Assembly (NCBI GenBank): GCA_002316235.1
Contig: DCDD01000202.1
Coordinates: 1-6,720, forward strand
DNA: 6,720 nucleotides
Source of the DNA: Bacteroidales bacterium UBA1064
Lineage (GTDB): Bacteria > Bacteroidota > Bacteroidia > Bacteroidales > Tenuifilaceae
Reading direction: 5' to 3'
A program made the translations under genes and the position numbers. Positions 1 to 6,594 of the stretch are shown here, piece by piece (position 1 is the first letter of the stretch; every line of letters starts with the position of its first letter). The notes under the pieces are model-generated. The model saw only the letters and a list, made by a program, of their open reading frames with translations, searched no databases and had not been told where the DNA came from.

Positions 1-40
1 TCAAACCACTTCCACGGTCTGGGTTAAATTTTTGTTAAGT

Positions 41-925
41 TTAAATGTTAGGGGATAAGGTTTCCCAAATTACCCGGTAACCACCAACGCCCTCCCAGTA
101 GTAGTAGAGGTGAATAGTGCTGTTAGTGGGATCGTAGTATGAATGGTAAGCGGGGTTGTAGGGGTCGCCCTCATTAACTATGTAGTCAAAACCAACAATA
201 TTGAATACCACAGAGTTGTCGGGGTTAATGGTGATATCCATTGACTCTCCGTAGCTGCCCCAGAGGGCAAAGTTTGTGGTGCAGCTGGTGACGGAAAGGG
301 TGATTAGCTGCTTTTGGGTGTAGGTATTAATGTACGGTTTGTCTGGGTAAGCACCGCCAAGTGTTGGGTGAAAGTAAGTGATGTGCGAGGTGTAGAAACC
401 GGCATACGAGTTCGCAACTAGAATTTTTGTGGTGGAACGGTTAAGGGATTCGAATCCATTGTCCATCACCGATACATACTTTAAAGCAAAGTAATCGCCC
501 ACATCGGCGCTGGCAGCATCGGGGGGAAAATCATCTATGCCGTTTCCTAACTTGGAGTAGCCCTGCTTCAGCTCATCCCATGAGTAGATTTTGGTAACAT
601 AAAAGGTGTCGGTGCCATTTGCTCCGTTTAAAACAATATTATCAAGCAGCATTTCTGGAGTGGCTGAATTATCGGCCATGTGAACATATCTCTTAAATAC
701 CTTCACAGCAACAACCGGTGGTCCCTGGTAAACCGAAAGGTAAATTGAGTCGTCCTGGTTAACGGCACTGGGCTTAAACTGCACTAGCTCTGACGCATCA
801 AGGATACCTCCTGTACGCACGTTGCTGGTCATGAGGTCCTGGTTTTCAATACAAGAACCTAACGACAAGGTAGTAAGGGCAATGGGCAAAATCAGCTTCA
901 CGAAATACATTTTGAACTTTTCCAT
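41..925 (-). CDS. SusE-like surface lipoprotein, third gene of a SusCD operon
   Basis: Probable outer-membrane lipoprotein that helps the upstream SusC/SusD pair bind ligand at the cell surface. Seen: residues 1-24 form a type II signal peptide (basic start, hydrophobic stretch LILPIALTTLSL) ending in the lipobox LGSC with the lipidated cysteine at 25. It is followed by IENQD, an acidic patch of the kind linked to surface export in Bacteroidota. Residues ~60-172 look like a beta-sandwich that includes a VGDYFALKYVSV strand pair. Residues ~177-293 resemble the C-terminal beta domain of SusE/DUF1735/DUF4361-type lipoproteins (FHPTLGG near 185, NPDNSVVFNI near 235, YDPTNSTIHLYYYWEG near 264, ending VIWETLSPN). 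The first ATG is used; Met6 is a possible alternative and the signal peptide works with either. The gene starts 33 bp after the SusD-like stop, so it is very likely co-transcribed. Family assignment is from pattern memory and moderate; ligand binding is inferred from position. No terminator is visible in the 40 bases downstream. Confidence 0.85.
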   Translation of the reverse strand: MEKFKMYFVKLILPIALTTLSLGSCIENQDLMTSNVRTGGILDASELVQFKPSAVNQDDSIYLSVYQGPPVVAVKVFKRYVHMADNSATPEMLLDNIVLNGANGTDTFYVTKIYSWDELKQGYSKLGNGIDDFPPDAASADVGDYFALKYVSVMDNGFESLNRSTTKILVANSYAGFYTSHITYFHPTLGGAYPDKPYINTYTQKQLITLSVTSCTTNFALWGSYGESMDITINPDNSVVFNIVGFDYIVNEGDPYNPAYHSYYDPTNSTIHLYYYWEGVGGYRVIWETLSPNI

Positions 926-958
926 AAGTTTTAGATATTGTTATCTTCTAAAATCAGC

Positions 959-2518
959 TTAATTGCAATCCCACCAAACCGGGGTATTTAGGTTGTCGTC
1001 TCCCTGCAGTGCAACTGCTTTTGCCACGTTTTCACCATTTCGCGAGTACTCGTCGGATGGGTAGCGAAGCCTTACGGGTATTTTACCACCATTCAGTCCA
1101 TCCTCTGCTGGCGTTAAAACCGGATACCCAGTTCTTCGCCATTCAAACCAAGCTTGAAGTCCCTGGTCGAACATGGCCACCCATTTTTGGGTAGCGATTT
1201 TTTGTAGTGGGTTAGCGGCATCCCATGCACCGTTATGGTTCAGGAAATCGGTAATAAAATCGTCTATGTTTATGCTAACCCCTTCAAACGATGGGTAGTA
1301 AACGGGTATATTTTCAACTATTTCCCTGGCATATTGCCTGTATGAAGCATCAATTCCCATTTCGTAGTAATCCTTTGGGGTAAGAGGGCTGATGTCAATC
1401 AGGTTGCGTTGTGCAGCTTCGGCAAGTATGAAGTTTACTTCGGCGAAGCTCATGAACATGGCAGGTGCGTTGGGTCGAATAAAATACTCCCCAATTTTTG
1501 AAGTACGCCTGATTCCATTGCCTAAGTATGCTGCAGCTTTAGCAGATGTAAGACCGTTGGGAAGGCCAATCCAGAAGCCTCCGGCCTGTGGCGTTTGGGC
1601 GTAAACCACAATTCTCCAGTCGGGGTTATCATGGTTACCTGGGTTATACATGACATCAACAAGGGTTCTGCTCACCCTGTGGTCATCGCGGGTTTTGTAG
1701 GTTTCGTTCAAGGGGTGGTTGTTGGGGTAAGAGCCAAGGTAGTGAAGCGCTGCATTGTCAGAATTAGAGGTAAATATTGGATTGTCGGTAGAATTTCCCA
1801 AAATTGAGGACATTTCTGACTTGACGAACTGCTCCTGTTCGGCATGACCCGACATCCGGAGTAAAATCCTTAAACGCAATGAGTTGGCAAATTTCTTCCA
1901 TTTAAGGATATCGCCATGAAAAAGGATATCGCCCTCAATACCATCGCCATAAGGGTTAAGAAGCTCGTTGGCATATTTCAGGTTCTGAATGAGGTTCAGG
2001 TAGATGCTTTCCTGTGTATCGTACTGTGGCGTAAGGGTGCTATCTGGGTTGAATGCTTGGGTATAGGGTATATCGCCATACAAATCCGTGAGTACAGAAA
2101 AAAGGTATGATTTCAGCACCAGCGCAACGCCGATGTAGTTGGCATGGCCTTTTCTCTGGCCTATCTCGTAAATTCTTTGAATTTCAATTCCCGGCCCGGC
2201 GTAAAGGTTGTTCCAAACGGAATTGATAACATCATTGCGGGGAACATACCTGTCCTCATCGGTGTACTGAACCTTTGCCATGTGCTGAACCCAGCATGAG
2301 CCAATTTCGTGACCCAGCCACACATCGAAAAACTGATCGCCCAGCGATTCGACAGCATGGGTCAGCAGCATGTCGGGGTGGTCAGCATTTGCACCAATCG
2401 CATTTGGATTCCTGTTTAGCTCCTCAAAATCACCGGTGCATGATACCATGCCTACAAGTATGCCCGTTATGGCAATCCATCTATATATCTTAAACCATCT
2501 CCACATAGGGGTATCCAT
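959..2518 (-). CDS. SusD/RagB family nutrient-binding outer membrane lipoprotein (SusD-like_2 type)
   Basis: Surface lipoprotein that acts as ligand-binding lid on the SusC transporter encoded just upstream. Seen: a signal peptide with hydrophobic core WIAITGILVG and lipobox MVSC, lipidated Cys27, then TGDFEELNRNPN, which gives both an acidic surface-export patch and the ELNxNPN motif typical of this branch. Further family signatures are DLYGDIPYTQAF (145-156), WKKFANSLRLRILLRM (207-222), SFAEVNFILAEAAQRN (357-372) and TQKWVAMFDQGLQAWFEWRRTGYPVL (443-468). IPVRLRYPSDE follows at 480-490 and the protein ends near a VWWD motif. The length of 519 residues is normal for the family and no frame break is seen. 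The alpha-helical TPR-like scaffold is inferred from family knowledge. Translation starts 12 bp after the SusC stop, suggesting coupling; Met5 is an alternative start that leaves the lipobox intact. The ligand cannot be read from the sequence. Confidence 0.97.
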   Translation of the reverse strand: MDTPMWRWFKIYRWIAITGILVGMVSCTGDFEELNRNPNAIGANADHPDMLLTHAVESLGDQFFDVWLGHEIGSCWVQHMAKVQYTDEDRYVPRNDVINSVWNNLYAGPGIEIQRIYEIGQRKGHANYIGVALVLKSYLFSVLTDLYGDIPYTQAFNPDSTLTPQYDTQESIYLNLIQNLKYANELLNPYGDGIEGDILFHGDILKWKKFANSLRLRILLRMSGHAEQEQFVKSEMSSILGNSTDNPIFTSNSDNAALHYLGSYPNNHPLNETYKTRDDHRVSRTLVDVMYNPGNHDNPDWRIVVYAQTPQAGGFWIGLPNGLTSAKAAAYLGNGIRRTSKIGEYFIRPNAPAMFMSFAEVNFILAEAAQRNLIDISPLTPKDYYEMGIDASYRQYAREIVENIPVYYPSFEGVSINIDDFITDFLNHNGAWDAANPLQKIATQKWVAMFDQGLQAWFEWRRTGYPVLTPAEDGLNGGKIPVRLRYPSDEYSRNGENVAKAVALQGDDNLNTPVWWDCN

Positions 2519-2530
2519 TATTTGTCAGCA

Positions 2531-5500
2531 TTAAAACTTTAAATTTAAACTTAACCCATAGCTACGGGGCGAGGGCAGCTGGCCAAATTCAAGGCCTTGG
2601 ACATTGCTGTTGCTGAAAGCGGTTTCCGGGTCAATATGGGGCACTCGGGCGTAGAGCAGTGCAAGGTTTCGACCAACAACGGCTATAGAAATCTCCTTAA
2701 TAAGGTTATTGGCAATGTGGTTGAAGGTGTAGCCAAGCGATATCTCGCGGAGCTTCACAAAGCTGGCGTCAAAAACGCTGGAGTAGGCGATGTTGTTGTT
2801 GTAGGCAGCCTTGTTGAACTCTTCGGCCGTAACTACTACATTGTTGGGTACCCATTCACCCGCTTCGTTCTGCATTACGCCAACCCCTATAATTCCACCT
2901 TCACGCCCTTTTAATGTTTCCTTTAAAACACCAGCGTATCTACCCCAGGTTGAAGTCATGGAATAAATCTCGCCACCAAATCGGGCATCAATGAGAAAGT
3001 TGAGTGATAAATTTTTGTATCGTAGCGAGTTAGCAATGCTACCTGTCCAGTCGGGGGTGTAGTTACCCAAAGCATGTATTTCGCCCTGTGCAGGTAACCC
3101 ATCGTAGAATATTATTTTTCCGTTTTCATTACGTTTAAAGTCGTACCCATAGAGTGTGCCAACTGGTTGACCTGGGATTGCAAGTACGTCGAGGCTCCAG
3201 TATCCACCCAAAACGTACTGCTTGAGTCCCTCGGCTAACTCCTTCACCTCGTTTTTGTTCCATGCGAAGTTCAGGTTTATGCTCCATTCGAATCCGGAAC
3301 GTGTTCTCACCGGCACGCCATCGAGCGTAAGCTCAATACCGCTGTTGTCTATTTCACCCGCGTTAACAATTTTGGATGTGTAGCCGGTGGTGGCGCTAAC
3401 GGGTAGGCGGATTATTTGGTCGAATGTCTTTTGGTTGTAGTAGGTAAGGTCTATACCAAGCCTGCTCATGAACAATTTCAGTGTAGCACCTACCTCAAGA
3501 GAGTTAGTACGCTGGGGCTTAAGGTTGGGGTTTGGTAGATCGTTGGGAATGTAAATAGCAGGCAGCTTGGTTGACTCGTGCCATCCCTGGTCGAAGCGGT
3601 AAACCGGTTGTAGCTGGTAGGGATCTGTATCAGTGCCTACCTGTGCCCACCCAGCTCTGACCTGAACCATATTCAAAGTAGGTGATTGAAAATCGAAAAG
3701 ATCGGATAGGACAGCTGAAAGGTTGAACGATGGGTAGAAATAGGTATTGTTGTTCAGTGGCAGCGTGCTGGACCAATCGTTACGCCCGGTGAAGTCGAAA
3801 AACAGGGCATTTTTCCAAACCAGCTGTCCGTTGTAGAACAGGCTATTAATTTGCTTTCGGGATAGTGAGTTAATTGAAACCACCGGACCCCGGCTATTCT
3901 CAAGCGTGTAAACATCTTCAACCGATAGCTCGGTGGCGTAGGAATTGAGCGATTGGGAGTATTGCCTCATCAGGTTACCTCCAAGGTTAAAGCTTAACGA
4001 TAGCTTGCTTGAAAGGTTGCGGTTGAAGGAGAGCAGAAAGTCGGTATTCAACTCCCTGAAGGTCAGATGCGATTCGCCATAGTAGCCCAACGGGCTGTCT
4101 ATATCTCCAAAAGCGGAGCGGGCGTTGTTGTAGTTTTTAAAGTAGTCAATGCCTGCACCAACTTTAAGGTTGAGCCAATCGGTAAATTTGAGGTTTATAC
4201 TTCCCTGTCCAAACAGCCTGTCGCGGTCAAGCCCGTTGAGGTTTTCATACAGGGTGAAGTAGGGGTTATTATGGTAGCTGTAGTTCCAATTTCGCTTTGA
4301 CCCGTCGGGAAATCTATACTGCCTCAAATCGGCAACATCAACCTGGCGGCCAAACCAAAGAAATTGCTGCATAACGTTTTGTGCATCGTAGCCGTAGGCG
4401 GGCAGGTTGTCGCTGTGGGTGTTCACGTAGCCAAGGCTGGCATTTAGGGTTAGGTAGGTATAGGGCGAAATGGAGGCGTTGAGCATTACGTTATTCTTCG
4501 ACTGGTCGGTGTTCGGGACCATTCCTTTTTGCTCGGTATTAGTGTAGGAGAAGCGTGCAGCATAGCTTTCATCAGCACCTTCAACTGAAACATTGTTGGT
4601 AAAAGTCATTCCTGTTTCAAAAAAATTCTTTACATTGTCGGGATGGGAAATCCAAGGAGTAGGTTGCCTAATCCCGCCTGCCACAGGAGAGTTCCATTGA
4701 GGTATCATTAGCCCAATGTCGAGAGGCGGTCCCCAGCTTTCATCAACATTGTCGTTAATGCCATTACCCATGCCATCATAAAATTCAAACAAACCACCAG
4801 AGCCTTGTCCGTACTTATTTTGAAATTCTGGCAGCCGCATTGGCGACTCCATGGTGATGGTGCTGTTGAACGATACGCCAAAATGATCGTCAACATCGGC
4901 ACTCTTGGTCTTAATGATTATAACCCCATTGGCTGCACGCGATCCGTAGAGTGCTGCCGCATTAGGCCCTTTTAGAACGGTAATATCCTCAATATCATTA
5001 GGATTAATATCGGCAACGCCACTTCCCCTGTTCACCCCTTCGGTTGTAGTGTTTCCGAAATTGGCGTTGCTCAGCACCACGTTATCAACCACAAATAGAG
5101 GCTGGTTATCGGTATTGAGCGAGTTAATTCCCCTAAGCACTATTCTGGATGATGCGCCTACTGCCCCGGACGTGCTTGTAATAATTGCGCCTGCTACTTT
5201 CCCCTGAAGAGCATTCAGCAGGCTTGTCTCGCTGGTGCGGTTAATGTCTTCACCCTTTACGCTTTGTAAAGCATAGCCGGTTGATCGCTCCGCCCGCATT
5301 ATTCCCAACGCTGTAACTTTTACCTCCTGCATTTCAATGGCCTCTTCCTCAAGCGCAACGTCTATAACCCTTCGTCCGGCTATGTCAACCTCCTGGGTCT
5401 TATAGCCAATGCATGTAAAGCGTAGAGTTTTGGAGATTGATGGGGTTACCAGCTCGTACCGGCCCAGGCTATCGGTAAATGTTCCCCGTGCCGATCCAAC

Positions 5501-5662
5501 TACTACCACTGTAACCCCCCTTATGGGATATCCTCCTGTTAGTGAAATTACTGTTCCACTTATTTTTATGTTCTGTGCTGCTATTTTGCTTGCGGGTAAT
5601 ACCAGTAAAATAATAAAAAAAAATGAGAGGAAGCCGCTCAATTTTCTCATAGAAACAACCAT
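2531..5662 (-). CDS. SusC/RagA family TonB-linked outer membrane transporter
   Basis: Outer-membrane beta-barrel that imports a ligand delivered by its SusD partner, powered by TonB-ExbBD. Seen: a Sec signal peptide (to about Ala29, hydrophobic FLSFFFIILLVLPAS), a carboxypeptidase-D-regulatory-like domain at ~33-108 (ISGTV, PIRGVTVVV, GTFTDSLGRYEL, IGYKTQEV), and a TonB-box-like EVKVTALGI at 113-121. The plug at ~130-255 carries LLNALQGKVAGA, LRGINSLNTDNQPLFVVDNV and DINPNDIEDITVLKGPNAAALYGSRAANGVIIIKTK. The barrel opens with ESWGPPLDIG (308-317) and FFETGMTFTNNVSVEG (347-362). It closes with FVKLREISLGY (968-978), DPE (1011-1013), PSPRSYG (1030-1036) and a terminal phenylalanine, the usual barrel-assembly signal. 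The length of 1043 residues is typical. No STN domain precedes the regulatory-like domain. Met5 (codon 5648-5650) gives a more ordinary signal peptide, MRKLSGFL, and may be the true start; neither ATG has a strong Shine-Dalgarno. First gene of the operon; substrate unknown. Confidence 0.98.
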   Translation of the reverse strand: MVVSMRKLSGFLSFFFIILLVLPASKIAAQNIKISGTVISLTGGYPIRGVTVVVVGSARGTFTDSLGRYELVTPSISKTLRFTCIGYKTQEVDIAGRRVIDVALEEEAIEMQEVKVTALGIMRAERSTGYALQSVKGEDINRTSETSLLNALQGKVAGAIITSTSGAVGASSRIVLRGINSLNTDNQPLFVVDNVVLSNANFGNTTTEGVNRGSGVADINPNDIEDITVLKGPNAAALYGSRAANGVIIIKTKSADVDDHFGVSFNSTITMESPMRLPEFQNKYGQGSGGLFEFYDGMGNGINDNVDESWGPPLDIGLMIPQWNSPVAGGIRQPTPWISHPDNVKNFFETGMTFTNNVSVEGADESYAARFSYTNTEQKGMVPNTDQSKNNVMLNASISPYTYLTLNASLGYVNTHSDNLPAYGYDAQNVMQQFLWFGRQVDVADLRQYRFPDGSKRNWNYSYHNNPYFTLYENLNGLDRDRLFGQGSINLKFTDWLNLKVGAGIDYFKNYNNARSAFGDIDSPLGYYGESHLTFRELNTDFLLSFNRNLSSKLSLSFNLGGNLMRQYSQSLNSYATELSVEDVYTLENSRGPVVSINSLSRKQINSLFYNGQLVWKNALFFDFTGRNDWSSTLPLNNNTYFYPSFNLSAVLSDLFDFQSPTLNMVQVRAGWAQVGTDTDPYQLQPVYRFDQGWHESTKLPAIYIPNDLPNPNLKPQRTNSLEVGATLKLFMSRLGIDLTYYNQKTFDQIIRLPVSATTGYTSKIVNAGEIDNSGIELTLDGVPVRTRSGFEWSINLNFAWNKNEVKELAEGLKQYVLGGYWSLDVLAIPGQPVGTLYGYDFKRNENGKIIFYDGLPAQGEIHALGNYTPDWTGSIANSLRYKNLSLNFLIDARFGGEIYSMTSTWGRYAGVLKETLKGREGGIIGVGVMQNEAGEWVPNNVVVTAEEFNKAAYNNNIAYSSVFDASFVKLREISLGYTFNHIANNLIKEISIAVVGRNLALLYARVPHIDPETAFSNSNVQGLEFGQLPSPRSYGLSLNLKF

Positions 5663-5686
5663 TTTAAATATTTCTGATTCGAACCT

Positions 5687-5701
5687 GCTTAAATATTAAG
5701 C
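5687..5701. promoter_or_regulatory. 15-bp inverted repeat at the predicted susC start point (possible operator)
   Basis: GCTTAA (5687-5692), a 3-base centre ATA, and TTAAGC (5696-5701) form a perfect 6-bp inverted repeat. It begins about five bases downstream of the predicted transcription start of the susC-like operon, a classic place for a repressor operator. In RNA the stem would be AU-rich with a 3-base loop, so a DNA-binding role is more plausible than a stable hairpin. The half-site recurs at 5911 and as GCTTAAGC at 5982. Operator function is inference. Confidence 0.4.
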
Positions 5702-5712
5702 TATTTGGTAGG

Positions 5713-5743
5713 CAATTTTATGGCGTTAAACAACTCGTGTCAA
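5713..5743 (-). promoter_or_regulatory. Predicted promoter of the susC-like operon
   Basis: On the minus strand TTGACA (5738-5743) is followed by exactly 17 bases and then TAAAATTG (5713-5720). Read as a classical sigma-70 site, this is a perfect -35 and a -10 of TAAAAT, one mismatch from TATAAT. Read as a Bacteroidota site, TAAAATTG matches the -7 consensus TAnnTTTG at all but one fixed position, with TTG of the -33 element 20 bases upstream, a normal spacing. Predicted start near 5706, giving a leader of about 45-57 bases depending on which ATG is used. Sequence match only; the start point is not demonstrated. Confidence 0.65.
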
Positions 5744-5932
5744 GTTTTTTATCAAAAAAAACATATAATCTGTTACCTTCCTATTAGTCTGAATGTTATA
5801 AATACTACTGGCAATTTTTTTCCCCTTGAAGCTGAATACCAAGTCAAAACCTATATATTTCGATTTTAGAGTAACTCCTGTTGCCGCTAATTTTTCATTT
5901 GCGGTGGATTGCTTAAGAATTTTAACCAACAT
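5726..5932 (-). CDS. Doubtful 68-codon small ORF upstream of susC, no recognised family
   Basis: An open frame from ATG at 5930-5932 to TAA at 5726, on the same strand as the susC-like operon and ending 63 bases before its start. The product is 68 residues, lysine-rich and basic, with no signal peptide, membrane segment or familiar motif (it includes GFDLVFSFKGKKIASSIYNI around 28-47). Codon choice is not absurd, but its tail overlaps the predicted -35 element of the susC promoter and its head overlaps one copy of a local direct repeat. Both suggest either a spurious frame in AT-rich regulatory DNA or the remnant of a longer gene. The leader is A/T-rich without a Shine-Dalgarno. I do not recognise it and assign no function. 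Confidence 0.22.
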   Translation of the reverse strand: MLVKILKQSTANEKLAATGVTLKSKYIGFDLVFSFKGKKIASSIYNIQTNRKVTDYMFFLIKNLTRVV

Positions 5933-5988
5933 TTATTTAATAAACACAAAATGAGTGGTTATGGAAGACCGGTGGATGGCGGCTTAAG
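5902..5988. repeat. Imperfect direct repeat CGGTGGAT-n-GCTTAAG, two copies
   Basis: Copy 1 spans 5902-5917: CGGTGGAT, one base, GCTTAAG. Copy 2 spans 5970-5988: CGGTGGAT, four bases (GGCG), GCTTAAG, extended to the full palindrome GCTTAAGC (5982-5989). The two copies share 15 bases apart from a 3-base length difference in the joint and lie about 70 bp apart. The GCTTAA core is also the arm of the inverted repeat at 5687-5701. This may be a repeated protein-binding site for one or both divergent genes, or a small local duplication. Confidence 0.45.
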
Positions 5989-6074
5989 CATACAGGAGTG
6001 TCGGAATAGTAGTTTTCTAGTAGCATAATACTTAGGCAACTTAGTAGAAGTTTGAATATTAGCTGGATAGGCAG

Positions 6075-6569
6075 ATGAAAAGGATAGGAATACTCTCCGA
6101 TACGCATGGGACTTTAGATGATGGAGTAATGGAATTTTTCTCCGATGTCGATGAAATTTGGCATGCGGGGGATATTGGCTCCCTTAGCTTGGCCGATAGG
6201 TTGGCCAGCTTTAGGCCATTCAGGGCAGTTTACGGCAATGTTGACGATGCCAGAGTTAGGCTGAGCTACCCACTTTCACAGCATTTTCGGGTCGAAGATA
6301 TTGTTGTGTTTATGACCCATATTGGAGGCAGGCCGGGAAGATATGAGCCAATTGTGTATGAAGCCATTAATAGCAATGAGGTCAACTTGCTGGTTTGTGG
6401 GCATAGCCATATACTCCTGGTAAAGTTTGATAGCAAGCATAACTTGTTGTTTATTAACCCGGGCGCAGCCGGCAACAATGGATTTCACAAGGTTAAAACG
6501 GTAGTTAAGCTGGATATTGAAGGTAAACAGATGAAAAACCTGCAGGTTTGGGAAAAAACACGCTTTTAG
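6075..6569 (+). CDS. YfcE/MJ0936-family metallophosphodiesterase
   Basis: Small cytosolic calcineurin-like phosphoesterase with a two-metal centre that hydrolyses phosphodiester bonds; family members act on model or cyclic-nucleotide-type diesters and the physiological substrate is usually unknown. Seen, in order: SDTHG with metal ligands Asp9 and His11, HAGDIGS with Asp33, YGNVDD with Asn55, MTHIGG with His82, CGHSH with His110 and His112, and NPGA (128-131) near the end. All expected metal ligands are present, so it should be active. The length of 164 residues is normal for the single-domain family and there is no signal peptide. The ATG at 6075 places MKRIGILSDTHG correctly at the first beta strand; only a weak purine-rich GGATAGG precedes it. 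It is divergent from the susC-like operon with a 412-bp gap, so shared function is unlikely. No clear terminator follows; a degenerate repeat array begins about 25 bp downstream. Confidence 0.95.
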   Translation: MKRIGILSDTHGTLDDGVMEFFSDVDEIWHAGDIGSLSLADRLASFRPFRAVYGNVDDARVRLSYPLSQHFRVEDIVVFMTHIGGRPGRYEPIVYEAINSNEVNLLVCGHSHILLVKFDSKHNLLFINPGAAGNNGFHKVKTVVKLDIEGKQMKNLQVWEKTRF

Positions 6570-6594
6570 TCCAGCAGTTGTCCTAAATTAGCCA

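Larger units (their letters stand above)
5663..6074. other. Divergent intergenic region between the susC-like and phosphodiesterase genes
   Basis: These 412 bases lie between two divergently transcribed genes. The half nearest susC is strikingly AT-rich with several A and T runs (for example near 5744-5760 and 5814-5821). It holds a good minus-strand promoter, an inverted repeat at the predicted transcription start, one weak 68-codon open frame, and an imperfect direct repeat that shares its core with the inverted repeat. No tRNA, recognised riboswitch or convincing rho-independent terminator is seen. The leader of the phosphodiesterase gene has only weak promoter-like matches. Confidence 0.8.

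Noticed and set aside
1..40. Terminator or next gene after the third operon gene
   Set aside because: No GC-rich stem followed by T-run on the minus strand and no start codon with a usable frame within these 40 bases; the operon may continue outside the window.
933..946. Small hairpin AGATA-TTGT-TATCT in the gap between the SusD-like and SusE-like genes
   Set aside because: Only five AU-rich pairs and no T-run; too weak for a terminator or processing site.
1009..2493. Several plus-strand open frames of 61-72 codons opposite the SusD-like gene
   Set aside because: They lie wholly antisense to a gene with strong family motifs, and their products have no recognisable features; they are shadows of its codon pattern.
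2597..5699. Plus-strand frames of 77-105 codons and a minus-strand 64-codon frame within the SusC-like gene
   Set aside because: All overlap a clear SusC/RagA coding region in other frames; low-complexity valine/glycine-rich products indicate frame shadows.
5951..6028. A 25-codon plus-strand frame MSGYGRPVDGGLSIQEC...
   Set aside because: It is very short, has no ribosome binding site and no family, and lies across the direct-repeat copy at 5970-5988.
6010..6054. Promoter for the phosphodiesterase gene (TAGTTTTC at 6010-6017, GAAGTTTG at 6047-6054)
   Set aside because: Each is one mismatch from the Bacteroidota -7 consensus, but neither has a TTG element at the right distance upstream, so no site can be supported.
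6266..6488. Two minus-strand 70-codon frames inside the phosphodiesterase gene
   Set aside because: They are antisense to intact metal-binding motifs (GNVDD, CGHSH) and have no features of their own.
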